Position numbers and translations under genes: made by a program. The notes under the pieces were generated by a model. It was not told the origin of the DNA and made no database searches. It saw nothing but the letters and a program-made list of their open reading frames with translations. DNA of 64,000 nt from contig NZ_LXGN01000023.1 in the NCBI RefSeq assembly GCF_009372255.1, positions 1 through 64,000 on the forward strand. Reading direction: 5' to 3'. The stretch comes from Acinetobacter guerrae. Its GTDB lineage: Bacteria > Pseudomonadota > Gammaproteobacteria > Pseudomonadales > Moraxellaceae. Below, piece by piece: positions 40,007-51,424 of the stretch (positions are counted from its first letter, which is position 1; each line of letters opens with the position of its first letter).

Positions 40007-40264
40007 AGCATCGCTTTAATTTTCTGTAAGACAAGGACGAAGTCCGCGTAGGCAAGCATAGGGGAAGTAAACCCTTGCGCAAGACGAAGGGCTATGCCTG
40101 TAGGGAGAAAATTAAAGCATCGCTTTAATTTTCTGCAAGACAAGGATGAAGTCCGCGTAGGCAAGCATATGGGAAGTGAACCCTTGCGCAAGACAAAGAG
40201 CTATGCTCGTAGGGAGAAATATTAAAGCATTGCTTTAGTTTTTTTCAATGCAAGGATGAAGTCC
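39998..40264. repeat. Tandem repeat, two 109-bp units and a partial third
   Basis: Units start at 39998, 40107 and 40216. Each opens with a hairpin GAAAATTAAAGC-ATC-GCTTTAATTTTC. It continues with GGACGAAGTCC, another hairpin core CTTGCGCAAG and a closing CTATGCCTGTAGGGA. The first two units differ at about eight positions by eye. The third stops after about 49 bp, where the 46-bp palindrome begins. The ORF on the minus strand here is not a gene. Confidence 0.8.
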
Positions 40265-40310
40265 AAGAAATGTATAAAGTAGTCCACGTGGACTACTTTA
40301 TACATTTCTT
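40265..40310. repeat. 46-bp perfect palindrome
   Basis: Each 23-bp arm (AAGAAATGTATAAAGTAG... and exact complement) meets at a central CCACGTGG without any spacer. It starts directly after the truncated third repeat unit. No terminator T-run and no ORF are associated with it. It could be a recombination or mobile-element remnant or a protein binding site. Confidence 0.75.
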
Positions 40311-40381
40311 ACATAGCGACATATAACATTACATAGCCTCACAAGACTCTGCATGATTCTTTCAATTTTTCTTAATATACT

Positions 40382-40473
40382 TATTCCATAGCAAGGCAAT
40401 AAGCATAACCCCAATGCAGCCTTACGATGTTTTCTTCCCAGATTTCTCCCCCCAAGAAATCTGGGATTTTTTT
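40382..40473 (+). ncRNA. Candidate small RNA with intrinsic terminator
   Basis: TATACT at 40376-40381 could be a -10 (the -35 is weak). About 90 nt downstream, CCCAGATTTC, a C-rich loop, GAAATCTGGG and ATTTTTTT form an excellent intrinsic terminator (40436-40473). No ORF precedes it, and yggX is separated by repeats. A short RNA with a C-rich loop is possible; the terminator may equally serve the argH-yggX transcript. Confidence 0.35.
40436..40473 (+). terminator. Intrinsic terminator downstream of yggX
   Basis: A perfect 10-bp stem CCCAGATTTC/GAAATCTGGG closes a CCCCCC-containing loop and is followed by seven T. Confidence 0.8.
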
Positions 40474-40638
40474 GTGTGCTTTTTCTTACACAGTCTATCT
40501 ATTTTCATCCCTAGCGCCATTTGCATCATTTCACTATTCTAAATTATCGTTAGCAGGAAGCAGACGAATTATAAAAATATTTGCTGTGAAGCATCACCGA
40601 TGAGGATGTCGGAAATTATCTTGGCACACGACTCAATA
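40474..40638. other. Intergenic stretch between yggX and phoU
   Basis: No gene or clear repeat is visible. CATCACCGATGAGGATGTCGG near 40595 is the only GC-richer part, and its role is unknown. Confidence 0.35.
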
Positions 40639-40674
40639 AAAAAGACCTTGAATTATTTCAAGGTCTTTTTTTAG
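40639..40674. terminator. phoU terminator
   Basis: AAAAAAGACCTTGAA and TTCAAGGTCTTTTTTT form a strong stem with T-runs on both strands, 20 bp past the phoU stop codon. Confidence 0.85.
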
Positions 40675-40693
40675 GTAAAATCTTTAGAATATT

Positions 40694-41416
40694 TTATCCA
40701 CGATGAACTTTTTCTTCAATTTCTTCAATTCGGGTATGACGTACATCCAGACCTTTCGCAATATAAATCACTTGTTCAGCAATATTACGGGCATGATCAC
40801 CAATACGCTCTAATGAACGTAATACCCACATTACATTAATCACACGGGAAATATGACGCGGATCTTCGATCATATAAGTCATCAAAGTCCGTGTTGCAGA
40901 CTGGTATTCACGATCAATATCTGCATCTGCAAGCAATACTTGTAACGCCTGCTCTGCATCCAAACGTGCAAAAGCATCCAGCGCATCATGAATCATCACC
41001 CGAACCTGATTACCAATATGACGTGTTTCCATATAACCACGCGGTGATCCACCCTCTTCACACAGATTTTGAGCAATTCGGGCAATTTTAGCAGCTTCAT
41101 CCCCAATACGTTCTAAATCTGTATTGGCTTTACTCATGGCAATCACCATACGCAAATCAATCGCAGCAGGATGTCGGCGCGCTAAAATTAAAGTTAAACC
41201 CTCATCAATATCACGCTCATATTGATTCACGGTATTATCTTTAAACTGAACATCGAGTGCCATGTTGACATCGGTATCCAATAAGGCATGAATTGCATTG
41301 GCAACTTGCTGTTCTACCAAGCCACCCATGGTCATAAATTTAGTGTTTACATCTTGCAAATCTTCATTGAATTGGGAAGAAATATGATGACTTAACACAG
41401 GATTACTTGGACTCAA
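40694..41416 (-). CDS. phoU: Phosphate transport regulator PhoU
   Basis: Links the Pst phosphate transporter to the PhoR kinase and represses the Pho regulon when phosphate is plentiful. The 240-residue protein is a two-fold repeat of three-helix PhoU domains with the metal-binding signatures DLERIGDEAAKIARI and SLERIGDHARNIAEQVIYI. It is encoded apart from pst genes, which are not in the window. The track start (41449) is a TTG without a ribosome binding site. I prefer the in-frame TTG at 41416, because GGGAGG precedes it by 5 bases and the product then starts MSPSNPVLSHHISSQF. An ATG start is not available nearby. Confidence 0.9.
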   Translation of the reverse strand: MSPSNPVLSHHISSQFNEDLQDVNTKFMTMGGLVEQQVANAIHALLDTDVNMALDVQFKDNTVNQYERDIDEGLTLILARRHPAAIDLRMVIAMSKANTDLERIGDEAAKIARIAQNLCEEGGSPRGYMETRHIGNQVRVMIHDALDAFARLDAEQALQVLLADADIDREYQSATRTLMTYMIEDPRHISRVINVMWVLRSLERIGDHARNIAEQVIYIAKGLDVRHTRIEEIEEKVHRG

Positions 41417-41514
41417 GGGAGCCTCCCATACGACAGGGTAAACGAACAAGGATAGATTGTGATTAAAACATATCCATCATGAAAGTTTTATGACAAAAAC
41501 TCATTTCCAGCATT

Positions 41515-42885
41515 TTAATTTGGCTTATAAACCAGCCAACGATTTAGCTCCATCAAATCACTTTCATTTAACTGACCAACCGATGCCTTTAATTTTAATA
41601 CATTCAAGATATAGTCATATTGAGCATTTAAATAATCCTGTCTGGCATTGAAGGCATTGCGCTGTGCTAACAGCACGTCCACCATTGTTTTTAAACCTTC
41701 ATTATAACTAGCTCTAGACGAACGGGAGACCAAATCGGCCGATGTCATTGCTGCTTTTCGTGCTTGTAACTTGGCCTGATCGGTTTGTACCTGCATAAAA
41801 GATTGTTTGACCTCAACAGAGGCATTGCGTTTGGCTGAATCTAACTGAAATTGCGCTTTGTTCAGTTCCATCTGTGCTTTTCTAATAGAACTTCGAGTGC
41901 GTCCACCATTAAAGATATTCCAGTTCATCTCCACCCCAATCTGGTCAAACTTGCCATCATTGGAAATCAGGGTTTCAGGCGTTTGTTTGGTATAACCATA
42001 ACTGGCAACCGCATCGATCTGTGGATAAATGGCCGCTTTTTCCACACGCCGAGCATCATCAGCATATTGTTGTTGTAACTGGGCTTGCTGGATGGATAAG
42101 TTTTGTGTCTGTGCCAAATTTAGCCATGCATCAAGCTGTTCTGGATAGGGTTTTTGAAATTGAAAATCATCTGGTAATACGGCGAGCTTTTCATTTTGAT
42201 ATTGACCAATAAATTGGCTAAGTTTTTCCTGCGCCACCATCAATTGAACCTGCCCACCAATCCGATTGGCTCGGGCATTCTGATATTGTGCATCGGCTTC
42301 ACTCACATCACTTCGTGCTACCAAACCCTCTTTGAGTTTGGCATTCATCATATTGAGTTGTTCAAGTAGTGCTTTTTCTTCCTGTAGATAAGCAGCGGTT
42401 AACGACTGTTGGCGTAATACATCAAAATAAGCCTGTGCAACGTTCAATACATGTTCTTGTTTTTGTAATTTTAAGGTGATTTCACTTAATAAAACCGATG
42501 TTTTTACCTGCTTATAACCTTCCCAAGCATCAACACGAAATAGAGGTTGACGTGCATTTAAGGCAATTTGTTTTTGGGTTGAAGTGTTGCTAATGAGTGC
42601 ATTGGAAAACTCTTCCGAACCCTCTATTCCTCCTAAATCGCCAAAATCACCACGTTTGGTGGTTTGGTGATTACGAGTGATATTTCCTGTGACCGTCACA
42701 GTTGGAAGTAAATTGCCTGTCGCTAGCCCCAGATTTAGTTTATCTGCTTCAAATTGATAAATATTCGCCTGCCATGCAGGATCATTTTTCTTGGCACGAT
42801 CATAAGCTTCCACTAAATCAAGAGCAAAGCTCGAAATGGAAACACCACATAAACTGGTCATGAGCAGTATTTTTTTTATGGTCAT
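41515..42885 (-). CDS. TolC family outer membrane efflux protein
   Basis: An outer-membrane channel of the TolC/OEP family, used by tripartite efflux pumps and type I secretion. It has 456 residues. The signal peptide ends SISSFA and DLVEAYDRAKKNDPAWQAN is the typical N-terminal start. The paired repeats carry SDVSEADAQYQNARANRI and the second-repeat equivalent DVLLAQRNAFNARQDYLNAQYDYIL. The 456-residue length and the LDLVEAYDRA start fit the TolC proper subgroup more than OprM-like factors. No pump genes are adjacent, consistent with a shared TolC. It is divergent from thiC. Confidence 0.88.
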   Translation of the reverse strand: MTIKKILLMTSLCGVSISSFALDLVEAYDRAKKNDPAWQANIYQFEADKLNLGLATGNLLPTVTVTGNITRNHQTTKRGDFGDLGGIEGSEEFSNALISNTSTQKQIALNARQPLFRVDAWEGYKQVKTSVLLSEITLKLQKQEHVLNVAQAYFDVLRQQSLTAAYLQEEKALLEQLNMMNAKLKEGLVARSDVSEADAQYQNARANRIGGQVQLMVAQEKLSQFIGQYQNEKLAVLPDDFQFQKPYPEQLDAWLNLAQTQNLSIQQAQLQQQYADDARRVEKAAIYPQIDAVASYGYTKQTPETLISNDGKFDQIGVEMNWNIFNGGRTRSSIRKAQMELNKAQFQLDSAKRNASVEVKQSFMQVQTDQAKLQARKAAMTSADLVSRSSRASYNEGLKTMVDVLLAQRNAFNARQDYLNAQYDYILNVLKLKASVGQLNESDLMELNRWLVYKPN

Positions 42886-42997
42886 GAAACTTGTATCAAT
42901 CCTGAAAAGTTGCCCACTAAGACTAAGAAAAATGAATTAAAAATACAATCAGAAGGATGTGGGGAATTGTAGTAAATCCATGTTAATATTTAGCCAC

Positions 42998-43118
42998 GCT
43001 TGACGGAGCGCGAGTAATCACTCGCTGAGATTGGGTAAATCTATTGTTTTTTCTAGAATAGATTTGATCCCAAGTACCGTTGAACCTGATCAGGTTAAAA
43101 CCTGCGTAGGAATCAAGC
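42998..43118 (+). ncRNA. TPP riboswitch (THI element)
   Basis: The element upstream of thiC has the P1 stem GCTTGA/TCAAGC, the CTGAGA core, and the second conserved half ACCGTTGAACCTGATCAGGT followed by CCTGCGTAGGAA. These are the hallmark bases of the thiamine pyrophosphate aptamer. The spacer to the thiC ATG is about 105 bp. Binding TPP should lower thiC expression. Confidence 0.95.
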
Positions 43119-43193
43119 CATCTAAAAAACGATGTTGTTCAATTTATCTATTATTCTATAAAGATAAGTGTATTTGGTTTTTTGGTTGCTTGA

Positions 43194-45140
<1,947 letters not shown>

Positions 45141-45177
45141 AAGCCCAAAAAAGCTTTTGCCTTTAATTTGATCTCGG

Positions 45178-45211
45178 TTAGGATGAAATTATTATATTTC
45201 ATCCTAATTTT
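45178..45211 (+). terminator. Hairpin between thiC and nudF
   Basis: TTAGGATGAAAT, a 6-base loop and ATTTCATCCTAA form a perfect 12-bp stem followed by TTTT. It fits a modest terminator for thiC, but also ends only 9 bases before the nudF ATG. Confidence 0.55.
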
Positions 45212-45216
45212 GACAC

Positions 45217-45843
45217 ATGGATATAGTTGAACACGCTACTTTTTCTCACAATGATGTGAAGATTCATTCACGTGAATATGTGTTTCGTGGATTTGTGAAA
45301 ATTGAAAAAATCAGCCTGCAACATCGTATGTTTAATCAGAACAATTATATTCAAGAAATTCAAAGAGAATTGATCCAGCGCAAGACAGCCGCAGGGGTTC
45401 TGCTTTATAATGATGCACAACAAAAATTTGCCTTGATTGAACAGTTTCGGGTAGGTGCAGTGGATGATCCAGATTCTCCATGGCAGCTTGAAATTATTGC
45501 GGGTGTTTTAGATGGTGAGGAATCACCTGAAACCTGCATTCGCCGTGAGAGTCTAGAAGAATCAGGCTGTCAGATCGATAAGCTTGAGCATTTATTTAGC
45601 TTTTATCCATCGGCTGGTGCATGTTCTGAAGTTTTTCATCTTTATGCCGCACAAACAGATTTGCCAGAACATGGTGGAGTACATGGAGTTGCAGATGAAG
45701 GAGAAAATATTCAATTGCATATTTTTGATTATACTCAGCTAGAGCCGCTTTTTAGGTATGGACGCTTAAAAAATGCGCCTGTGATCATGGCACTGCAATG
45801 GCTACATCAAAAAATTAAAATGACAAAAACCGCCGAGGGGTAA
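45217..45843 (+). CDS. nudF: ADP-ribose pyrophosphatase (Nudix)
   Basis: A Nudix hydrolase that cleaves ADP-ribose to AMP and ribose 5-phosphate in the cytosol. It has 208 residues. The Nudix box appears as GVLDGEESPETCIRRESLEESG; the catalytic RESLEES part is slightly off the canonical REAxEExG (S instead of A). The N-terminal substrate-binding region (HSREYVFRGFVKIEKISLQHRMFN), the FYPSAGACSE loop and the terminal ALQWL match E. coli NudF. No Shine-Dalgarno is seen before the ATG, and a hairpin ends just upstream. cpdA follows 3 bases later, as in E. coli. Confidence 0.88.
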   Translation: MDIVEHATFSHNDVKIHSREYVFRGFVKIEKISLQHRMFNQNNYIQEIQRELIQRKTAAGVLLYNDAQQKFALIEQFRVGAVDDPDSPWQLEIIAGVLDGEESPETCIRRESLEESGCQIDKLEHLFSFYPSAGACSEVFHLYAAQTDLPEHGGVHGVADEGENIQLHIFDYTQLEPLFRYGRLKNAPVIMALQWLHQKIKMTKTAEG

Positions 45844-45846
45844 TCC

Positions 45847-46659
45847 GTGAGTTTTCAGGTTGTGCCATCTTCAACTCAAGAATATGTCCTGATTCAAATC
45901 ACGGACACACATTTGCTCGAACAACCTGAGCAGGAGTTTGTTGGCATGAATCCTGAGCAAAGCTTCCATCAGGTTATGGCTCATATCCAAAAACACTATC
46001 CCCATGTCGATGCGATTATTCATACTGGCGATTTAGCACAAGCACCCAAGCCAAAAACCTATCAGCGCTATCTACAATTTATGCAGCAATTCGGGATCCC
46101 GTTTTTCCATACACCGGGAAATCATGACGATGAAAAATACTTTCCCTTTCATGGAGAGCATCCCCAGCAACCTATCCTGATTGAATTAGGCAACTGGCGT
46201 ATTATTTTACTCAATAGCGCAGTCAGCAATCGAGTCGATGGATTTATCTCGACACAACAACTTGAACAATTGACTAATTTACTTGAACAACATCAGGCTT
46301 ATCCTACTATTTTAGCCTGTCATCATCATCCTTTTGAGATGCATTCCAAATGGATCGATCAACACAAACTTAAAAACAGCCAAGCCATTTTTGACCTACT
46401 GGAACGCTTTAAACAAGTGAAAGCGATTCTGTATGGACATGTTCATCAAAATTCTAGTAATTTCTGGCAGCATATTGAATGTCTATCTAGTCCATCGACC
46501 AGTGTACAATTTAAACCATGTAGTGACCAATTCGCGCTTGATGTGCTGACTCCTGGTTATCGTGTGCTCAAACTTAAAATAAATGGCGAGTTTGAAACTC
46601 AGGTGCAACGTTTAGAACAAATTAATTACAGCATAAACACTGAAATATCAGGCTACTAA
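45847..46659 (+). CDS. cpdA: 3',5'-cAMP phosphodiesterase
   Basis: A calcineurin-like metallophosphodiesterase. The 270 residues show the metal-binding motifs in order: ITDTHL, HTGDLAQ, TPGNHDDE, LACHHHPFEMHSKWID and YGHVHQN. In E. coli, CpdA hydrolyses cyclic AMP and is encoded next to nudF, as here. The start is GTG with GAGGGG upstream. It is therefore probably coupled to nudF. Confidence 0.9.
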   Translation: MSFQVVPSSTQEYVLIQITDTHLLEQPEQEFVGMNPEQSFHQVMAHIQKHYPHVDAIIHTGDLAQAPKPKTYQRYLQFMQQFGIPFFHTPGNHDDEKYFPFHGEHPQQPILIELGNWRIILLNSAVSNRVDGFISTQQLEQLTNLLEQHQAYPTILACHHHPFEMHSKWIDQHKLKNSQAIFDLLERFKQVKAILYGHVHQNSSNFWQHIECLSSPSTSVQFKPCSDQFALDVLTPGYRVLKLKINGEFETQVQRLEQINYSINTEISGY

Positions 46660-46811
46660 GTTTCTATTTGATCAGTTTTATTTTAAGTTAAGCATTCTGT
46701 AGAAAATCTTTGCAACGAAAACCCGTCACAGATGACTATCATCTTGCAAAAAAAATCTATATGATGACGACCCCGATCGAAAATACGTCGACGGGATGGA
46801 ATAAAAAACAC

Positions 46812-46841
46812 TTGCATACCACCATATTTTTTGCGTATAGA
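46812..46841 (+). promoter_or_regulatory. dksA: Candidate dksA promoter
   Basis: TTGCAT and TATAGA are separated by 18 bp, about 30 bp upstream of the dksA start. They are reasonable sigma-70 hexamers. Confidence 0.45.
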
Positions 46842-46870
46842 TAGTACGTGTATGATGAGGAATGCCCTAT

Positions 46871-47404
46871 ATGGCGAATGACAACCAAAACCAAGTCTTG
46901 GACGAAAACACCGATGTTTTAGACGGTGATAAAACCGCGGTAAAACGTGTTCGTAAAGCAAAACCAAAGGCTGCTGAAGGGGGCTCCACTGCAAGCTTAT
47001 TTGGTATTGAGCCTTATCAACCAAAGAAAAATGAAGAATATATGTCGGATGGGCAACTTGAGCACTTCCGTAAAATTCTACAGGCATGGAAAGCTGAATT
47101 GATGTCTGAAGTAGACCGCACCCTCAACACCATGCAGGATGAGTCTACCGCATTACCAGATGTGAATGACCGTGCAACACAGGAAGAAGAGTTTGCTATT
47201 GAACTGCGTACTCGTGACCGTGAACGTAAATTGATTCGTAAGATCGAGCAATCGCTAGAAGATATCAAATCAGGTGATTACGGCTACTGTGAAACTTGTG
47301 GTATCGAAATCGGCTTACGTCGTCTTGAAGCACGTCCAACTGCGACTCAGTGTATTGATTGCAAAACATTAGCTGAAATCAAAGAGAAGCAAAATAACGG
47401 TTAA
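46871..47404 (+). CDS. dksA: RNA polymerase-binding transcription factor DksA
   Basis: Binds in the RNA polymerase secondary channel and works with ppGpp in the stringent response. It has 177 residues from the chosen ATG. The coiled-coil tip carries the DVNDRATQEEEFAIELRTRDRERKLI segment with the functional Asp and Ala (DRATQEE), and the zinc finger is CETCG...CIDCK. An N-terminal extension of about 45 residues (MANDNQNQVLDENTDVLDGDKTAVKRVRKAKPK...) is longer than in E. coli. The track start at 46862 sits too close to the GAGGA ribosome binding site, while the ATG at 46871 gives acceptable spacing. gluQ follows after 2 bases. Confidence 0.95.
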   Translation: MANDNQNQVLDENTDVLDGDKTAVKRVRKAKPKAAEGGSTASLFGIEPYQPKKNEEYMSDGQLEHFRKILQAWKAELMSEVDRTLNTMQDESTALPDVNDRATQEEEFAIELRTRDRERKLIRKIEQSLEDIKSGDYGYCETCGIEIGLRRLEARPTATQCIDCKTLAEIKEKQNNG

Positions 47405-47406
47405 TT

Positions 47407-48339
47407 ATGACCGTGAATGATTCCTCAGCCGAACATCTTTCGGCTCTTGTTCAGCAGCGAAACCATGTTTCGCTGTCTCACTACTCAGGTCGCTTCGCAC
47501 CGTCTCCTACTGGCCCGTTACATTTTGGCTCATTGATTACCGCAGTCGCGAGTTACTGTGATGCAAAATCACAACAGGGAACTTGGCTGGTACGTATCGA
47601 AGATACTGACATTCCTCGTATCTATCCAGACAGTGAAACACATATTCTAAACAGCATTGCTGCTTTTGGTTTTGAAGTAGATGGCGAGATTATTTTTCAA
47701 CGTCAACGCCTTTCTATTTATGAAGCCCTCATTGAACAACTCAAACAACAACATCTCGTATATGCCTGTCAATGTACTCGAAAAATGCTGGGTTCAAATG
47801 CCATTTATCAAGGAACTTGCCGTGATCTTAATCTGAATTTTAAAGATCAGGCGATTCGGGTTAAGGTGAATGATGAACACATCTGTTTTGATGATCGATT
47901 GCAAGGTCAACATTGCAGCAATCTCAAATACGATTTAGGCGATTTTGTGCTGAAACGCCGTGACGGTATTATCAATTATCAACTGGCTGTGGTCGTGGAT
48001 GATTTTTTGCAAGGTATTACCCATGTGGTTCGTGGTGCAGATTTACTTGATAATACAGAGCGTCAAATCTGGTTAGGTCAGCTACTCGGCTATCCACGTT
48101 TAAGTTATATGCATTTACCTTTAGCCATGAATGCCAATGGTCAAAAACTTTCCAAACAAAATCTGGCACAAGCCTTAGATTTAAAACAAGCACCTTTGTT
48201 ATTAGCACAAGCAATTGATGCCTTGCACCAACCTTCAGTTGAACTCGATACACCCTCAAACATGCTTAAACAAGCGGTTGCTCAATGGAATATTGACCAA
48301 ATTCCTCATCAAACAAATCTTAATGGCATCTTTTTGTAG
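47407..48339 (+). CDS. gluQ: Glutamyl-Q tRNA(Asp) synthetase
   Basis: A truncated glutamyl-tRNA synthetase paralog that attaches glutamate to queuosine at the wobble position of tRNA-Asp. The 310 residues have the HIGH-like motif GRFAPSPTGPLHFGSL, the zinc-binding YACQCTRKMLGSNAIYQGTC, the ATP motif KLSKQN and no anticodon-binding domain. There is an N-terminal tail of about 25 residues before the motif. The dksA-gluQ arrangement is widespread in gammaproteobacteria and gluQ often depends on dksA transcription. Confidence 0.95.
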   Translation: MTVNDSSAEHLSALVQQRNHVSLSHYSGRFAPSPTGPLHFGSLITAVASYCDAKSQQGTWLVRIEDTDIPRIYPDSETHILNSIAAFGFEVDGEIIFQRQRLSIYEALIEQLKQQHLVYACQCTRKMLGSNAIYQGTCRDLNLNFKDQAIRVKVNDEHICFDDRLQGQHCSNLKYDLGDFVLKRRDGIINYQLAVVVDDFLQGITHVVRGADLLDNTERQIWLGQLLGYPRLSYMHLPLAMNANGQKLSKQNLAQALDLKQAPLLLAQAIDALHQPSVELDTPSNMLKQAVAQWNIDQIPHQTNLNGIFL

Positions 48340-48345
48340 CCCATA

Positions 48346-48373
48346 AAAAAACCCAGATTTTCATCTGGGTTGA
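48346..48373. terminator. Bidirectional terminator between gluQ and ftsW
   Basis: AACCCAGAT, TTTC, ATCTGGGTT forms a stable stem. On the minus strand TTTTTTTATGGG follows, so it serves ftsW well and probably also gluQ. Confidence 0.8.
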
Positions 48374-48393
48374 TCCATATTTCTCGTAAAATA

Positions 48394-49590
48394 TTAGAAA
48401 TTTGATTCTTCGCGATCTGGATTAATATCTTGTGTAGAGGAATCAATTTTAAGCACCAAACTAATCATGGCAGCACACATCATCAGCGACGTTCCTCCAT
48501 AACTAATAAAAGGTAGCGTCAATCCTTTGGTCGGCATTAAGCCCATATTCATACCTGCATTGACCAGAATTTGAAGCAGAAAAATGATACTGATGCCGTA
48601 TGCTAGATAACCTGCACGCAGAAAATTGTGTTTTAAAGCACGATGCCCAATTTTGATACAACAAGCCAACATCCCAAAAGATAAAATTAAGACCAGTGAA
48701 ATTCCCACAAATCCAAATTCCTCTCCTAATACTGCGAGCATGAAATCAGTATGAGCTTCTGGCAAATAGGATAGCTTTTGTACACTATGTCCAAGACCTG
48801 TTCCAAACCACTCTCCTCGCCCAAAAGCCATCAGAGCATTGGAAAGCTGATAACCTGTGCCCAATGGATCTGCCCACGGATTGGTAAAAGATAAAGCACG
48901 CGCCATACGATAAGGCTCAAATACAATGAGGAAACCAATCCCCATCACTACAGCACCCAACATAATCGCAAACTGGGTAGGTGGTGCGCCTGCTAAAAAG
49001 AAGATCCCCACCATCATCAGGACAATAACCACTGTCGCACCCAGATCTGGCTCCGCGATAATCAAACCAACGGTAATCGCCATGATACCACTCAAGCGCA
49101 CTAAGCCTTTCCAGTGGGTACGAACTTCTTTAGCGCGGCGTACCACATAGTCTGCGGTAAAAATTGCCATCATGACCTTCGCCACTTCTGTTGGCTGTAA
49201 GGTAAAACCTGCCAGTCGAATCCAACGTTTGGAACCATTGACCTCTGAACCGATCACCAATACCGCCAGTAGCAGCACAATCGTAATCAACCATAAAGGA
49301 AAGGTATTTCTAAACCAGAGATTCAGCGGAACTTTATAGACCAAATAAGCAATGACTGCTGCACTGGCAATCGAGATTGCGTGACGAACCACATAATGAA
49401 ATGGATTCTCATGCATATATTCAGCATATGGCATAGAAGCTGAAGCCACCATAACCGAGCCAATACACAACAAACATACCACACAGAAAATCAGCAGATT
49501 TCTGGCGGTCATTTCCGCAGGAAACTTGGGAATCCAGCGATCATACCACTGGTTAATTTTTGTTATGGTTGTCTGAGCAAAGCCAGCCAT
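48394..49590 (-). CDS. ftsW: Septal peptidoglycan polymerase FtsW
   Basis: A SEDS-family glycosyltransferase of the inner membrane that works with FtsI in septal peptidoglycan synthesis. It has 398 residues and about 10 transmembrane helices. EVNGSKRWIRLAGFTLQPTEVAK, IIAEPDLGATVVIVL, GYQLSNALMAFGRGEWFGTGLGHS, SYLPEAHTDFMLAVLGEEFGF and LTLPFISYGGTSLM are the SEDS signatures. It is 27 bp after murD on the same strand, and the rest of the dcw cluster is absent from the window. Confidence 0.96.
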   Translation of the reverse strand: MAGFAQTTITKINQWYDRWIPKFPAEMTARNLLIFCVVCLLCIGSVMVASASMPYAEYMHENPFHYVVRHAISIASAAVIAYLVYKVPLNLWFRNTFPLWLITIVLLLAVLVIGSEVNGSKRWIRLAGFTLQPTEVAKVMMAIFTADYVVRRAKEVRTHWKGLVRLSGIMAITVGLIIAEPDLGATVVIVLMMVGIFFLAGAPPTQFAIMLGAVVMGIGFLIVFEPYRMARALSFTNPWADPLGTGYQLSNALMAFGRGEWFGTGLGHSVQKLSYLPEAHTDFMLAVLGEEFGFVGISLVLILSFGMLACCIKIGHRALKHNFLRAGYLAYGISIIFLLQILVNAGMNMGLMPTKGLTLPFISYGGTSLMMCAAMISLVLKIDSSTQDINPDREESNF

Positions 49591-49617
49591 CGCATATTCC
49601 TTATTTTCTTGTTCTGA

Positions 49618-51033
<1,416 letters not shown>

Positions 51034-51073
51034 TCAGTTTTCATGTTATTCATCGTTTTTTGTGTCAGCGCGT

Positions 51074-51104
51074 AAAAAAGCCATCAATCTGATGGCTTTT
51101 TAAA
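51074..51104. terminator. feo operon terminator
   Basis: AAAAAAGCCATCA and TGATGGCTTTTT form a strong stem 37 bp past the last feo gene, with T on both strands. Confidence 0.8.
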
Positions 51105-51140
51105 CAATTTGTTTTGTTGGATATCTTATCTATAAAATGA

Positions 51141-51392
51141 TTAATGCCATTTCACAGGTTTAACTTCATTACTCTTCATCATTGGCTTATCTTCAGTCGA
51201 GCAGCCACAACCACCTGCACAACCTACCGACATTTTAGGTTTAAGCCATTTTGCCGCTGATTGCCAACCTTGCCGCTCGCAAAAAGCTGACAACGCAGCA
51301 AAGGTTGCATTGGATGTTTTAGGAAATACCTTTTTAAATACAACTAACGCACTCCAAATGACCAACACCGCAATAATCAGATACTCAATCAT
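51141..51392 (-). CDS. Small FeoB-associated Cys-rich membrane protein
   Basis: An 83-residue protein with one N-terminal transmembrane helix (YLIIAVLVIWSALVVF), a basic middle region (AKWLKPK) and a cysteine cluster CAGGCGC near residue 60. It resembles the DUF6587 or FeoB-associated Cys-rich families encoded beside feoB. Both may help iron or metal handling, but no function is proven. It sits 32 bp after feoB with GGAGG before the ATG. It is not related to enteric FeoC, which is a winged-helix protein. Confidence 0.7.
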   Translation of the reverse strand: MIEYLIIAVLVIWSALVVFKKVFPKTSNATFAALSAFCERQGWQSAAKWLKPKMSVGCAGGCGCSTEDKPMMKSNEVKPVKWH

Positions 51393-51424
51393 TTCAGCCT
51401 CCGTTTAGCTTATGAATAAAAGCT

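Noticed and set aside
40003-40191. 62-residue minus-strand ORF in the repeat region
   Set aside because: It is translated from the tandem repeat and has no ribosome binding site or family resemblance.
39998-40310. Possible CRISPR-like array downstream of yggX
   Set aside because: The 109-bp units are contiguous and have no unique spacers between short repeats. No cas genes are nearby.
40265-40310. dif or plasmid XerCD site identity for the 46-bp palindrome
   Set aside because: The arms do not show the XerC/XerD half-site pattern with a 6-bp spacer, although xerD is in the window.
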